Below are positions 1 through 6,328 of a stretch of 6,328 nt of DNA, piece after piece. The stretch's first letter is position 1; each line of letters opens with the position of its first letter. Source of the stretch: Rhizobiaceae bacterium (GTDB lineage: Bacteria; Pseudomonadota; Alphaproteobacteria; Rhizobiales; Rhizobiaceae). Below the pieces are notes generated by a model that was not told the origin of the DNA, searched no databases, and saw only the letters and a program-made list of their open reading frames with translations. The position numbers and the translations under genes are program-made. The stretch spans positions 1-6,328 of the forward strand of contig JAKISV010000160.1 of assembly GCA_021648425.1 (NCBI GenBank), in the 5' to 3' direction.

Positions 1-258
1 ACGGTGCACAGCTGCTTTACGAAAATCAGCATTGTCAAATTCGGAGTCGCGCATGTCAGTTGACGTAAAATTTGTTTTTTGCAGATTGGCATCTCTCAGA
101 TCAACGCCGCTCAACATCAAATTGCGCTTGCGACAACCCTCCCAGTTGACGCCCTGTTGGGGATCATCGCTACACGCGGCGACTGCCTGGCTTACCAGTG
201 AGGGTTCGGAAAACTGCAGAACCAAAAACCCAATGGCCAGCAAAATTATGTTCTTCAA
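1..258 (-). CDS. Exported pentapeptide-repeat protein, N-terminal part (cut by window edge)
   Basis: This frame has no ATG near its start, but it stays open for 86 codons from a TTG at 258-256 to the window edge. The start is supported by a GGAGAG ribosome site (270-265) six bases upstream. Residues 1-30 look like a secretion signal: a Lys near the start, a hydrophobic stretch (IILLAIGFLVLQF), then AVAA just before a Cys. That Cys could be a lipoprotein Cys (VAAC fits a lipobox). Alternatively, cleavage by signal peptidase I could leave it free to pair with the second Cys in WEGCRKR. From about residue 48 the chain follows the five-residue pattern A(D/N)LXX, in units such as LRDAN, LQKTN, FTSTD and FDNAD. 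That pattern forms a right-handed quadrilateral beta-helix. The pentapeptide family is secure; the molecular role is unknown, and such proteins are often structural or binding scaffolds. The C-terminal part lies outside the window. Confidence 0.85.
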   Translation of the reverse strand, partial: MKNIILLAIGFLVLQFSEPSLVSQAVAACSDDPQQGVNWEGCRKRNLMLSGVDLRDANLQKTNFTSTDMRDSEFDNADFRKAAVHR

Positions 259-264
259 CGGTAT

Positions 265-270
265 CTCTCC
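265..270 (-). promoter_or_regulatory. Ribosome binding site deciding the TTG start
   Basis: On the minus strand this reads GGAGAG, a good match to the Shine-Dalgarno consensus, with six bases between it and the TTG at 258-256. It is the main reason for accepting TTG as the start of the pentapeptide-repeat gene, because no ATG in that frame precedes the signal peptide. Confidence 0.65.
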
Positions 271-407
271 AATTATTGTCGCTCGTTGGCGTTGATCAAC
301 TCTCAGTAAACATTTGAATATCCAAGCTTACTATTAACCTTGCCGCGCTCCATATCAAGCCGGGCACTTTGACTATGTTATGACATTGTTGCGATTGATT
401 ATTTTAT

Positions 408-2420
408 CTATCTGGTATTTTTTTTGCCAGGCGCAAGGCCATGGGGGGTTTTTTCCCATAAAAACGGATTGTGAAACATCTGAAATAGAGCCCGCCAGCC
501 GGCAAGAGATATTAACAGCCAGTATACGGGTATCCAGATGATCGAAATGCGCAAATATTCTCTTTGCTTTGCTTTCAATGTCACCCATGCAACAGCAAAA
601 TAGGTGGTATATCCGCCAACCAGATTGAAAATGTCGATACCTAGAATAATTGCGGCCTGACTGTTCAGGTTGGTATCGCGAGCCAGCATGATTCCATAAT
701 ATATTGTACTGGCAATGAAAAACGGGTGAATCAAGACCGATATGACAATTGCGGTTACTATCAGATGAAAAAACAGCATTTTACGTATGCCAAGATCATG
801 GGTCAGTTTGATCGGGTTACGTGTGTGTACCAGGAAAGTTTGCAGCCACCCTTTTATCCAGCGGGTTCGCTGCTTGAACCAGACATGAATAACTGGCGGC
901 GCTTCTTCCATGGTTGGCAATCTGATAGTGCCGCAACGATAGCCCGACCGTGCCAGCCTGATGCCCAGATCAGCATCTTCCGTAACATTATAGGGATCCC
1001 ACGCACCAATTTCCCGCAATACTTTGGTACGAAAATGATTGGAAGTGCCCCCCAGCGGTATAGGGCAGTTCCAACGCTCCAGCACCGGCAGGATTAATCC
1101 AAACAGCGTGGTGTATTCAATCGCGAATATCCTTGTAATCCAGCTCTGTCGATCATTGTGTATGAACAAAGGAGCCTGCAGGCAGGCAACATCATTGTTC
1201 AGCAAAAATTTGTCGTGGGCCTCTTTCAACTGGTCGCGATGAGGGCGGTCTTCAGCATCGTACAGGACCAAAAATTCACCCTTGGCCAGGGGAAGTGCAA
1301 AATTCAAGGCTTTGGGTTTTGTTCTGGGTTGGGAAACAGGGCAAATAACGGTCTGGAATCGCTCATCTTGCGAATGTGACAGGCATTTGAAAATTGTATC
1401 AGGATCATCTTCTTCGCAAACCAGTAACACCTGCAATCGATCATCGGGCCAGTCAATTTTTCTCAGTGAGTGCACCAGTTCATCCACCTGCCCCGCTTCC
1501 TTATACAAAGCCACCATTATCGTATAGACTGGCAACTCGCGGTTTGGGGTCAGGTGCCTAGGGCTGAATAAATCCGGTTTTTCAACAATATTTGCACCCG
1601 GAACAATCATTGCAGCACGCATCAGCGTTACTGACAAATAAAACACACTGGCCACAATATGGAATGCCAGCATCGTAATTGCTGGCAAATAAGCAAGTGC
1701 TGCCAGCCCAATAGCGACAATGGCTACAATTCCAATAATCTGGGGACGGGTGATTATTCGAGAGGCTGAATATTCGGGATGTTTGCTTGCCAATCCACTT
1801 ATGGCATTTTTTAAATGAAAATCACTTTTGGCAACAAATTGACTTTTATGAATTGCTTTGCTGGTGCTCAGGGAAATCTGTGATTTGTCAATTCCGGGGC
1901 GCATTACCAGTTTATTGATAGCTGCTATCGCTGAAGGTTCGCAGGCCACATAGATACCGGGTTTTTCCTGCCATCCCCTGAATTCCGTTGCAATATTACT
2001 GAAGTCGCCTGCAGGCTTTGCAGGCAAAGGCTGAATTGGCGTGTCAGTCAACCGATGCACGTGTTTAGCGAGCAAGTGCGGCCTTGGGCCATCCGGTGAA
2101 TATTCAACACCAAGATGTGCGGCGGTTATATGTGCAAATCCAGAGCGTGTAATGGCGCCGCTGCGAATTAGCTCTTCTGCCGGCGGCCTGCCGCTGGCCT
2201 GGGCAACATTGGTGGCGTTTGCCAGAATAGGCAGGCCAATTCCAAATTTTTGAAAATGCATAATTGACGGGTCAATGTGCTTTTCTGGAATTTTTGTTCG
2301 CACGACAACATCTCGCGCCATAGCTGTGCTGATGGCGTTCGAATAATAATCGTTTGATATCCTGTTCTGATTTGCCGTTTGACGCCTGTTTGCGCCAAAG
2401 GCATATTCCCCACTACCCAT
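408..2420 (-). CDS. Membrane GT2 glycosyltransferase, cellulose synthase-like, with MshEN-like N-terminal region
   Basis: The protein (about 670 aa, numbered from the ATG at 2420) is a processive-type family 2 glycosyltransferase. Such enzymes polymerise or transfer sugars from nucleotide-sugar donors at the inner membrane. The visible GT2 landmarks, in order, are an acidic EEDD after the first beta strands (336-339), the DxD-type DAED that binds metal and UDP-sugar (388-391), TED (480-482, the likely catalytic base) and QRTRW (517-521), the Q(Q/R)xRW signature of cellulose and chitin synthase-like enzymes. Two membrane helices precede the catalytic domain (about 226-245 and 247-270) and about three follow it (548-575, 587-611, 622-643). 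Residues about 70-175 resemble the N-terminal domain of GspE/MshE ATPases, with EELIRSGAITRSGF followed by HLGVEY. The overall architecture resembles glycosyltransferases often named XagB-like in Alphaproteobacteria; the sugar and product cannot be read from sequence. An in-frame GTG at 2435 would add five residues. Neither start has a strong ribosome site. It is divergent from the binding-protein gene. Confidence 0.92.
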   Translation of the reverse strand: MGSGEYAFGANRRQTANQNRISNDYYSNAISTAMARDVVVRTKIPEKHIDPSIMHFQKFGIGLPILANATNVAQASGRPPAEELIRSGAITRSGFAHITAAHLGVEYSPDGPRPHLLAKHVHRLTDTPIQPLPAKPAGDFSNIATEFRGWQEKPGIYVACEPSAIAAINKLVMRPGIDKSQISLSTSKAIHKSQFVAKSDFHLKNAISGLASKHPEYSASRIITRPQIIGIVAIVAIGLAALAYLPAITMLAFHIVASVFYLSVTLMRAAMIVPGANIVEKPDLFSPRHLTPNRELPVYTIMVALYKEAGQVDELVHSLRKIDWPDDRLQVLLVCEEDDPDTIFKCLSHSQDERFQTVICPVSQPRTKPKALNFALPLAKGEFLVLYDAEDRPHRDQLKEAHDKFLLNNDVACLQAPLFIHNDRQSWITRIFAIEYTTLFGLILPVLERWNCPIPLGGTSNHFRTKVLREIGAWDPYNVTEDADLGIRLARSGYRCGTIRLPTMEEAPPVIHVWFKQRTRWIKGWLQTFLVHTRNPIKLTHDLGIRKMLFFHLIVTAIVISVLIHPFFIASTIYYGIMLARDTNLNSQAAIILGIDIFNLVGGYTTYFAVAWVTLKAKQREYLRISIIWIPVYWLLISLAGWRALFQMFHNPFLWEKTPHGLAPGKKNTR

Positions 2421-2520
2421 AACTCTGTTACACACACGTTAACCCACAAGCAACAATTCTATCGTTAAAGTTGTTTGAATGCCACCCCTTCAAGTAAATA
2501 TGGTGCTGGATTAGAAAATA
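2421..2520. promoter_or_regulatory. Divergent intergenic region between the glycosyltransferase and binding-protein genes
   Basis: The two flanking genes are transcribed away from each other, so promoters for both should lie here; this is inference from layout. On the minus strand a TAGAAT at 2461-2456 is a fair -10 match about 35 bases before the ATG at 2420, but no good -35 sits at the right distance. On the plus strand TTGTTT (2471-2476) is a possible -35, with only an AT-rich, poor -10 following near 2494-2500. A GGA at 2508-2510 is the only ribosome-site-like sequence before the ATG at 2521. No clear operator palindrome was seen. Confidence 0.35.
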
Positions 2521-3378
2521 ATGTGGAATATTAAGTGCTTACTACTATTTTTGACGCTGTTTTTACCAATGGGAACAACAGCAGGTATTGCTCAGGTTCC
2601 TTCTGCAGCCGTCAATATACCAAATTTCCGGGACCCCAATGTCCGTCTGGTCAAACCTGAGGGCATGAATATCACCCGCCTGCGGTTTCTTACCACTACA
2701 GATTTTCCGCCCTTCAATTTTATTGACCGCGACAAACTCCTAAGTGGTTTCCACGTCGAATTGGCCCGCCAGATTTGTAACGAACTGGAAATTTTGGGGC
2801 TTTGTCAGATTCAGGCCGTGCCGTGGAATGAACTTGACCAGGCAATGGAAAGCGGTGAAGGAGAAGCGATAATTGCCGGTCTGGAAATGAGTTATGAAAC
2901 AAAAAAGAAATACGATTTCTCACTTCCCTTCCTGCAGATACCCGCCAGATTTACAGCCCTGCGGGGTTCTGATCTCGCGGAACCCATGGCGCGTTCACTG
3001 TTCAAGAAAAAAACGGCTCTGGTGAAAGGGTCTGCCCATGCGCGCTATTTCAAGGCTGTATTTGAAGGTCGCAAATATATTGAATACGAATCCCTGGCTG
3101 AGGCAAAAAAGGCCTTGCAGGATAAAACGGTAGATACATTGTTCACTGATGCAGTTTCGCTGGTATTTTGGTTGCCTTCCAATGCTGCCGGTAATTGCTG
3201 CAAACTGGTGGGCGGGCCTTATATTTCGCGGGAATATTTTGGCAATGGTTTATCGGTTGCTGTTACCCGAGGAAATCCAAAACTGGTGGATGCCATCAAT
3301 TTTGCCTTGGGTCGCATCAATGACAATGGAAAATTTGGTGAATTATATCTAAGGTATTTCCCGCTCGGGCTTTTTTGA
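2521..3378 (+). CDS. Periplasmic solute-binding protein, family 3 (amino-acid type), no transporter partners beside it
   Basis: This 285-residue protein begins with a clear signal peptide: Lys5, a hydrophobic core at residues 6-17, and likely cleavage after GIA at residue 24. It should therefore act in the periplasm. The mature part fits the bacterial family 3 extracellular solute-binding fold. LRFLTTTDFPPFNF (54-67) is the first strand and ligand-site segment. GFHVELARQIC (76-86) is the usual 'G(F/Y)xxDLA' helix, and EAIIAGLEMSYETKKKYDFS (115-134) contains the typical 'aGmxxTxeRxxxxdFS' region. The C-terminal lobe ends in KFGELYLRYFP. Four mature Cys residues (86, 95, 226, 227) could form disulfides, with adjacent Cys226-Cys227 unusual. 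No permease or ATPase gene is adjacent, so it either serves a distant transporter or acts as a sensor or accessory protein. The ligand is unknown. The ATG start fits the signal peptide, although its ribosome site is weak. Confidence 0.9.
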   Translation: MWNIKCLLLFLTLFLPMGTTAGIAQVPSAAVNIPNFRDPNVRLVKPEGMNITRLRFLTTTDFPPFNFIDRDKLLSGFHVELARQICNELEILGLCQIQAVPWNELDQAMESGEGEAIIAGLEMSYETKKKYDFSLPFLQIPARFTALRGSDLAEPMARSLFKKKTALVKGSAHARYFKAVFEGRKYIEYESLAEAKKALQDKTVDTLFTDAVSLVFWLPSNAAGNCCKLVGGPYISREYFGNGLSVAVTRGNPKLVDAINFALGRINDNGKFGELYLRYFPLGLF

Positions 3379-3394
3379 CAAAGTACCTGATCGT

Positions 3395-4189
3395 CTACAT
3401 TTTTTTGAACGGCACCATCAAAGTCCAGTCCAGCCGCGCCGGTTTTTCATCCTGCCAGTCCGGCAGTCCGATAGTCATTCCATCATGTCCTTCGCTAGGC
3501 TGAGCAATATAGGTGGAAAACATTCGGTCCCAGATGGACAGATTGAACCCATAGTTTGAATTATGCTCTTTGCCAATAATTGAATGATGCACCCGGTGCA
3601 TATCGGGCGTCACTATGATCAGTCGCAGGATTTTATCAAACCACAGGGGAAGTTTCATATTGGAATGGTTGAACAATGCCCCGCCATTGAGCACAATTTC
3701 AAACACCAGCACCGCCATCACCGGAGCGCCCAGAATAATGACGATCATAAATTTCCAGATCATTGAAAGCACGATTTCAATCGGATGAAACCGGATTGCA
3801 GTGGAAACATCAATATCAACATCTGAATGATGCATGCGGTGAATTCTCCACAATATCGGAAATTTGTGACTGGCCAAATGAGTTAGCCAAATTGAAAAAT
3901 CCAGAACGAGGAATGATATCACGAATGCCAGCCAATAAGGCACCTCAAGTATGTTGAACAGGCCGTACCCGTTCGCTATTGCCCAGATTGCCACACCAAT
4001 AGCAGCAGATTTGAACAGCAATCTCACAACCACCGAATCAATGATGATGATTGCCATATTGGTAAACCAGCGCTTGAATTTGAGCGGTTTGAGCTCGCGG
4101 CGCGGCAACAGGTATTCCAACAGGCCAAATCCCACCAGCAAACTGACAAAAATACCCGGTCGGATATATTGTGCAATTGAATCTTCCAT
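3395..4189 (-). CDS. Sterol desaturase / fatty acid hydroxylase family membrane protein
   Basis: The 264-residue product is a membrane-bound di-iron oxygenase of the fatty acid hydroxylase / sterol desaturase superfamily. These enzymes use O2 to hydroxylate or desaturate lipid substrates. All expected histidine clusters are present: HLASH (104-108), HRMHH (117-121), FHP (His135), NHSN (His175), HRVHH (198-202) and a further His at 209 in EHNSNYG. Hydrophobic segments lie near residues 10-29, 44-72, 84-103 and 138-167, placing it in the inner membrane. Length is within the usual bacterial range (about 250-330) and no iron ligand is missing, so it should be active. The substrate cannot be assigned. 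Bacterial members act on hydroxy-fatty acids, carotenoids, hopanoids or alkylglycerols, and no sterol pathway gene is nearby. The ATG at 4189 has a modest GGAT eight bases upstream. It lies 100 bases downstream of the TerB-like gene on the same strand and converges on the binding-protein gene. Confidence 0.92.
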   Translation of the reverse strand: MEDSIAQYIRPGIFVSLLVGFGLLEYLLPRRELKPLKFKRWFTNMAIIIIDSVVVRLLFKSAAIGVAIWAIANGYGLFNILEVPYWLAFVISFLVLDFSIWLTHLASHKFPILWRIHRMHHSDVDIDVSTAIRFHPIEIVLSMIWKFMIVIILGAPVMAVLVFEIVLNGGALFNHSNMKLPLWFDKILRLIIVTPDMHRVHHSIIGKEHNSNYGFNLSIWDRMFSTYIAQPSEGHDGMTIGLPDWQDEKPARLDWTLMVPFKKM

Positions 4190-4223
4190 GATTTATCCAG
4201 ACTTGGTTATATTCCTGATACTG

Positions 4224-4252
4224 AATATAAGAGGTATTGACTGCGAACACAA
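4224..4252 (-). promoter_or_regulatory. Candidate sigma-70-type promoter for the desaturase-family gene
   Basis: On the minus strand TTGTGT (4252-4247) and TATATT (4229-4224) are separated by 17 bases. The -10 matches the consensus at five of six positions, but the -35 matches at only three. Transcription would begin near 4217, giving a leader of roughly 28 bases before the ATG at 4189. If real, the desaturase-family gene need not depend on read-through from the TerB-like gene. This is a pattern match only. Confidence 0.3.
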
Positions 4253-4267
4253 ATATCCAACCAAACA

Positions 4268-4287
4268 TTATCAACTTGGCGTGATAA
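4268..4287. repeat. Small inverted repeat just past the TerB-like gene
   Basis: TTATCA (4268-4273) and TGATAA (4282-4287) form a perfect six-base inverted repeat around an eight-base loop, three bases after the TerB-like stop codon on the minus strand. The stem is AT-rich and is followed by TGTTTGG rather than a true T run. It is a poor intrinsic terminator, but could mark a transcript end or a protein site. It may also be chance in AT-rich DNA. Confidence 0.3.
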
Positions 4288-4289
4288 AT

Positions 4290-4700
4290 TTATATGGTTT
4301 GATGTCTTGCCCGCGCGCCTCTCTCTATGGCGCAGGCGGTAAGCCGGTCGATATTCATTTTATCACGCAATATTTGCAGCAGGCGCAGTTCCTCCTGCTC
4401 AATCTGCAAATCAGCGGCCGCCACATCAACGGCAAGAGCATAGGCCGTTTCATGTAGATTTTCGGGTAAAGAGTCGAGCGCATTTTCAATGATACGGTCA
4501 AGCCCATCCTCTTTTTGCAAAATATCTGTACAATCATTTGCAACAGCAATCATGCGTTCGACTTCAAAATCTGCAAACACCGGCAGAGATTTTACTATGG
4601 TACCAATCTTTGCCAGTTCGCTGTCACTCATAGTCCTGTCGGCTGCAGACATGGTGACCATGATATGGATTAATGCGTCGTGGTAGGAAAGTTTCGACAT
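4290..4700 (-). CDS. TerB-family (tellurite resistance TerB-like) protein
   Basis: This 136-residue cytoplasmic, all-helical protein has no signal peptide or membrane segment. It matches the TerB-like family: the start (MSKLSYHDALIHIMVTMSAAD), the DFEVER stretch and the ending CAIERGARARH are typical of short alphaproteobacterial members. The fold is a pseudo-repeat of two helical halves, seen here as two AAD...E segments: AADRTMSDSE (19-28) and AADLQIEQEE (95-104). In TerB these acidic clusters lie at a metal-binding site. The frame is open further upstream to an ATG at 4775, but the ATG at 4700 is preferred: an AAGGA ribosome site (4714-4710) lies nine bases before it, and the upstream extension is low-complexity and unlike the family. 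The family name comes from plasmid tellurite-resistance operons. With no other ter genes here, tellurite resistance is not implied, and the cellular role is unknown. Confidence 0.88.
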   Translation of the reverse strand: MSKLSYHDALIHIMVTMSAADRTMSDSELAKIGTIVKSLPVFADFEVERMIAVANDCTDILQKEDGLDRIIENALDSLPENLHETAYALAVDVAAADLQIEQEELRLLQILRDKMNIDRLTACAIERGARARHQTI

Positions 4701-4882
4701 GGATAATGGTCCTTGGACAATTGAAGGGCTCGCAAAAACAACAGATGGTTTGGAGTTTCTGCAGGATGCTGGCAAATCAGTTGATTTACCCGTTCACTAT
4801 GCCCCAATTCCTTCCCTTGGAAAAGCACAAGTTTTGTGTCATTACCCGCCCACTGACAGCCGCTAACAATATGGATTTTACT
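4701..4882. promoter_or_regulatory. Divergent intergenic region between the TerB-like gene and lysyl-tRNA synthetase
   Basis: This 182-base stretch should hold promoters for both flanking genes, inferred from their divergent layout. The TerB-like ribosome site (AAGGA on the minus strand, 4714-4710) is the clearest element. On the plus strand TTGGAA (4817-4822) and CATTAC (4840-4845), 17 bases apart, are a weak promoter-like pair. A short hairpin, CACAA-GTT-TTGTG (4826-4838), lies between them. I see no T-box, tRNA-like fold or terminator-antiterminator structure. The LysRS frame happens to stay open through this region, with an ATG at 4799, but its translation does not resemble the enzyme's N-terminus. 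Confidence 0.35.
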
Positions 4883-6328
4883 ATGACCGGCAATCAATTG
4901 CCCCCTTTGGATATCAGCCCGCAATTATTGGAAGCAGCGAAAAAGGCAAAGGCATGGACATTTGAAGAAGCGCGTCTTTTAGTGAAGCGCTATGAAAGAA
5001 CCGGCTATCCCGAAGAAATATTGTTTGAAACCGGTTATGGTCCCTCCGGCCTGCCTCATATTGGCACCTTTGGCGAGGTGGCCCGCACTTCGATGGTGCG
5101 CCATGCATTCCGGGCACTGACCGAAGATAAAGTGCCAACGCGCCTGCTGTGTTTTTCAGATGACATGGACGGATTTCGCAAAGTTCCAACAAATATCCCT
5201 AATCAGGATATGATGGCTTCACACTTGGGCAAGCCGCTGACAAAAGTGCCGGACCCGTTTTCAAATGAATACCAGAGTTTTGCCCACCACAACAACGCAC
5301 GCCTGATGGCATTTCTTGACCAGTTCGGTTTTGACTACGAATTTGCCAGCGCCACAGACTATTATACATCCGGCAGATTTGATGAGACGTTGCTCACCCT
5401 TCTGGAAGCCTATGACAAGGTGATGGACATCATTCTGCCAACACTTGGTCCTGAGCGTCGCGCTACCTATTCGCCATTCCTGCCCATTTGCCCGCGCACT
5501 GGTATTGTCCTGCAAGTGCCAATGATTGAGCGCAATGTGAGTGCCGGAACCGTGGTTTATGAAGACCCCCAAACTGGTGAAAAAATTGAAACCCCAGTCA
5601 CTGGCGGCCGGGTAAAATGCCAGTGGAAAGCCGACTGGGCTCTGCGCTGGGCGGCACTGGGTGTGGACTATGAAATGGCCGGTAAGGATTTGATTGAATC
5701 CGTAAAACTATCGGGAAAAATCTGCCGCGCTCTTGGAAAGAGCCCGCCGGAAGGGTTCAGTTACGAGTTATTTCTGGATGAAAACGGTGAAAAAATTTCA
5801 AAATCAAAAGGCAATGGCCTTACCATCGAAGACTGGCTGAACTATGCTTCACCCGAAAGCCTGTTCTTGTTCATGTATCAGAAACCCAGGACGGCCAAGC
5901 GGCTTTTCTTTGATATCATCCCGCGCAATATGGATGAATATTTCCAACATCTGGCAGCTTTTGACGGGCAGGAAATCGACAAGCAGTTACAAAACCCGGT
6001 ATGGCATCTGCATTCAGGAAATCCGCCGAAAATTGAAATGCCGATTACATTCACCATGCTGCTAAACCTGGTAAGCGCATCCAATGCCCACGATAAGGAC
6101 GTGTTGTGGGGCTTCATCGGTAATTATGGTAAGGATATAACACCTTCTTCTCACCCAAAACTCGATGAGCTCGTCGGTTACGCCATTCGCTATTTCGAAG
6201 ATTTTGTAAAGCCAAACAAAACTTTTCGCGCGCCCAGTGACAAAGAGCGCATCGCAATGCAGGCTTTGTATGAGCGGCTGGGCGAAGTGGACCCGGCAAT
6301 TGACGGCGATGCGCTGCAAACAGAGATT
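4883..6328 (+). CDS. lysS: Lysine--tRNA ligase, class I (C-terminus beyond window)
   Basis: The enzyme attaches lysine to tRNA-Lys using ATP, in the cytoplasm. It is the class I, Rossmann-fold LysRS of archaea and Alphaproteobacteria (also called lysK), not the class II enzyme of most bacteria. Evidence, numbered from the ATG at 4883: GPSGLPHIGTFGE contains the HIGH-type ATP site (HIGT, 59-62). LLCFSDDMDGFRKVP (88-102) and EMAGKDL (264-270) are family blocks, and KISKSKGNGL carries the KMSKS-type loop (304-308). The anticodon-binding helical region begins near residue 318. The frame is intact for 482 codons to the window edge; full-length relatives are about 530-560 residues, so roughly 50-80 are missing. 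The ATG at 4883 is chosen because GGA (4873-4875) lies seven bases upstream. An in-frame ATG at 4871 would add four residues and lacks a ribosome site. Confidence 0.96.
   Translation, partial: MTGNQLPPLDISPQLLEAAKKAKAWTFEEARLLVKRYERTGYPEEILFETGYGPSGLPHIGTFGEVARTSMVRHAFRALTEDKVPTRLLCFSDDMDGFRKVPTNIPNQDMMASHLGKPLTKVPDPFSNEYQSFAHHNNARLMAFLDQFGFDYEFASATDYYTSGRFDETLLTLLEAYDKVMDIILPTLGPERRATYSPFLPICPRTGIVLQVPMIERNVSAGTVVYEDPQTGEKIETPVTGGRVKCQWKADWALRWAALGVDYEMAGKDLIESVKLSGKICRALGKSPPEGFSYELFLDENGEKISKSKGNGLTIEDWLNYASPESLFLFMYQKPRTAKRLFFDIIPRNMDEYFQHLAAFDGQEIDKQLQNPVWHLHSGNPPKIEMPITFTMLLNLVSASNAHDKDVLWGFIGNYGKDITPSSHPKLDELVGYAIRYFEDFVKPNKTFRAPSDKERIAMQALYERLGEVDPAIDGDALQTEI

Noticed and set aside
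32..295. Plus-strand open frame of 87 codons
   Set aside because: It is the shadow of the minus-strand pentapeptide-repeat gene, which has a signal peptide, a repeat pattern and a ribosome site; the plus-strand translation has none of these.
2007..2029. Two abutting palindromes, GCCTGCAGGC and CTTTGCAGGCAAAG
   Set aside because: They encode a Pro/Ala/Lys-rich linker in the glycosyltransferase. GCCTGCAGGC recurs at 1174-1183 in the same gene, but two copies inside coding DNA fit codon usage better than a site.
3360..3376. CCCGCTCGGGC followed by six T at the end of the binding-protein gene
   Set aside because: It looks like an intrinsic terminator, but the stem is only three to four base pairs, with a two- to four-base loop. 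It lies within the coding end, so I do not call it.
3951..4457. Plus-strand open frame of 168 codons spanning the desaturase-TerB gap
   Set aside because: It overlaps the 5' half of the desaturase-family gene and the 3' part of the TerB-like gene in antisense. Its translation shows no domain or sensible composition.
4701..4775. N-terminal extension of the TerB-like protein from the ATG at 4775
   Set aside because: The ATG at 4700 has an AAGGA ribosome site and begins exactly where family similarity starts. The extension looks like translated intergenic sequence.
4799..4870. Possible longer N-terminus of lysyl-tRNA synthetase from the ATG at 4799
   Set aside because: The added 24 residues do not resemble the family N-terminus and this ATG has no clear ribosome site; relatives start close to the LPPLDIS segment.
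4914..5572. Minus-strand open frames opposite lysyl-tRNA synthetase
   Set aside because: They lie fully inside a strongly recognised coding sequence on the other strand and resemble no protein family.

Overview
The window is chromosomal DNA from an alphaproteobacterium, most likely of the Hyphomicrobiales (Rhizobiales) group. The evidence is a class I lysyl-tRNA synthetase, a TerB-family protein of the kind common in that group, and a secreted pentapeptide-repeat protein, a stand-alone solute-binding protein and a GT2 glycosyltransferase that all look like families familiar from it. Base composition is moderate, in the mid-40s to about 50% G+C by eye, low for this group. No genus can be named from the sequence alone.

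Layout. Positions 1-258 (minus) hold the N-terminal part of an exported pentapeptide-repeat protein with a TTG start. Positions 408-2420 (minus; a GTG at 2435 is an alternative start) encode a large membrane glycosyltransferase of the cellulose synthase-like GT2 type, with an N-terminal region resembling the MshEN / type II secretion GspE N-terminal fold. A short divergent intergenic region separates it from a periplasmic family 3 solute-binding protein (2521-3378, plus). That gene converges, 16 bases apart, on a sterol desaturase / fatty acid hydroxylase family membrane protein (3395-4189, minus). Upstream of this, on the same strand, is a TerB-like gene (4290-4700, minus). A 182-base divergent region separates it from class I lysyl-tRNA synthetase (4883 to beyond 6328, plus), which is cut by the window edge.

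How the genes fit together. They do not form one operon; strand changes break them into short transcription units. Several products act at the envelope: a polysaccharide-type glycosyltransferase, a lipid-modifying oxygenase, a periplasmic binding protein and an exported repeat protein. LysRS is a housekeeping gene. The coding is dense, and no gap exceeds 182 bases. I saw no transposase, integrase, CRISPR array, tRNA, rRNA or phage gene. I did not find a convincing undescribed system. The most interesting items are the MshEN-like/GT2 fusion and its divergent pairing with an orphan binding protein.
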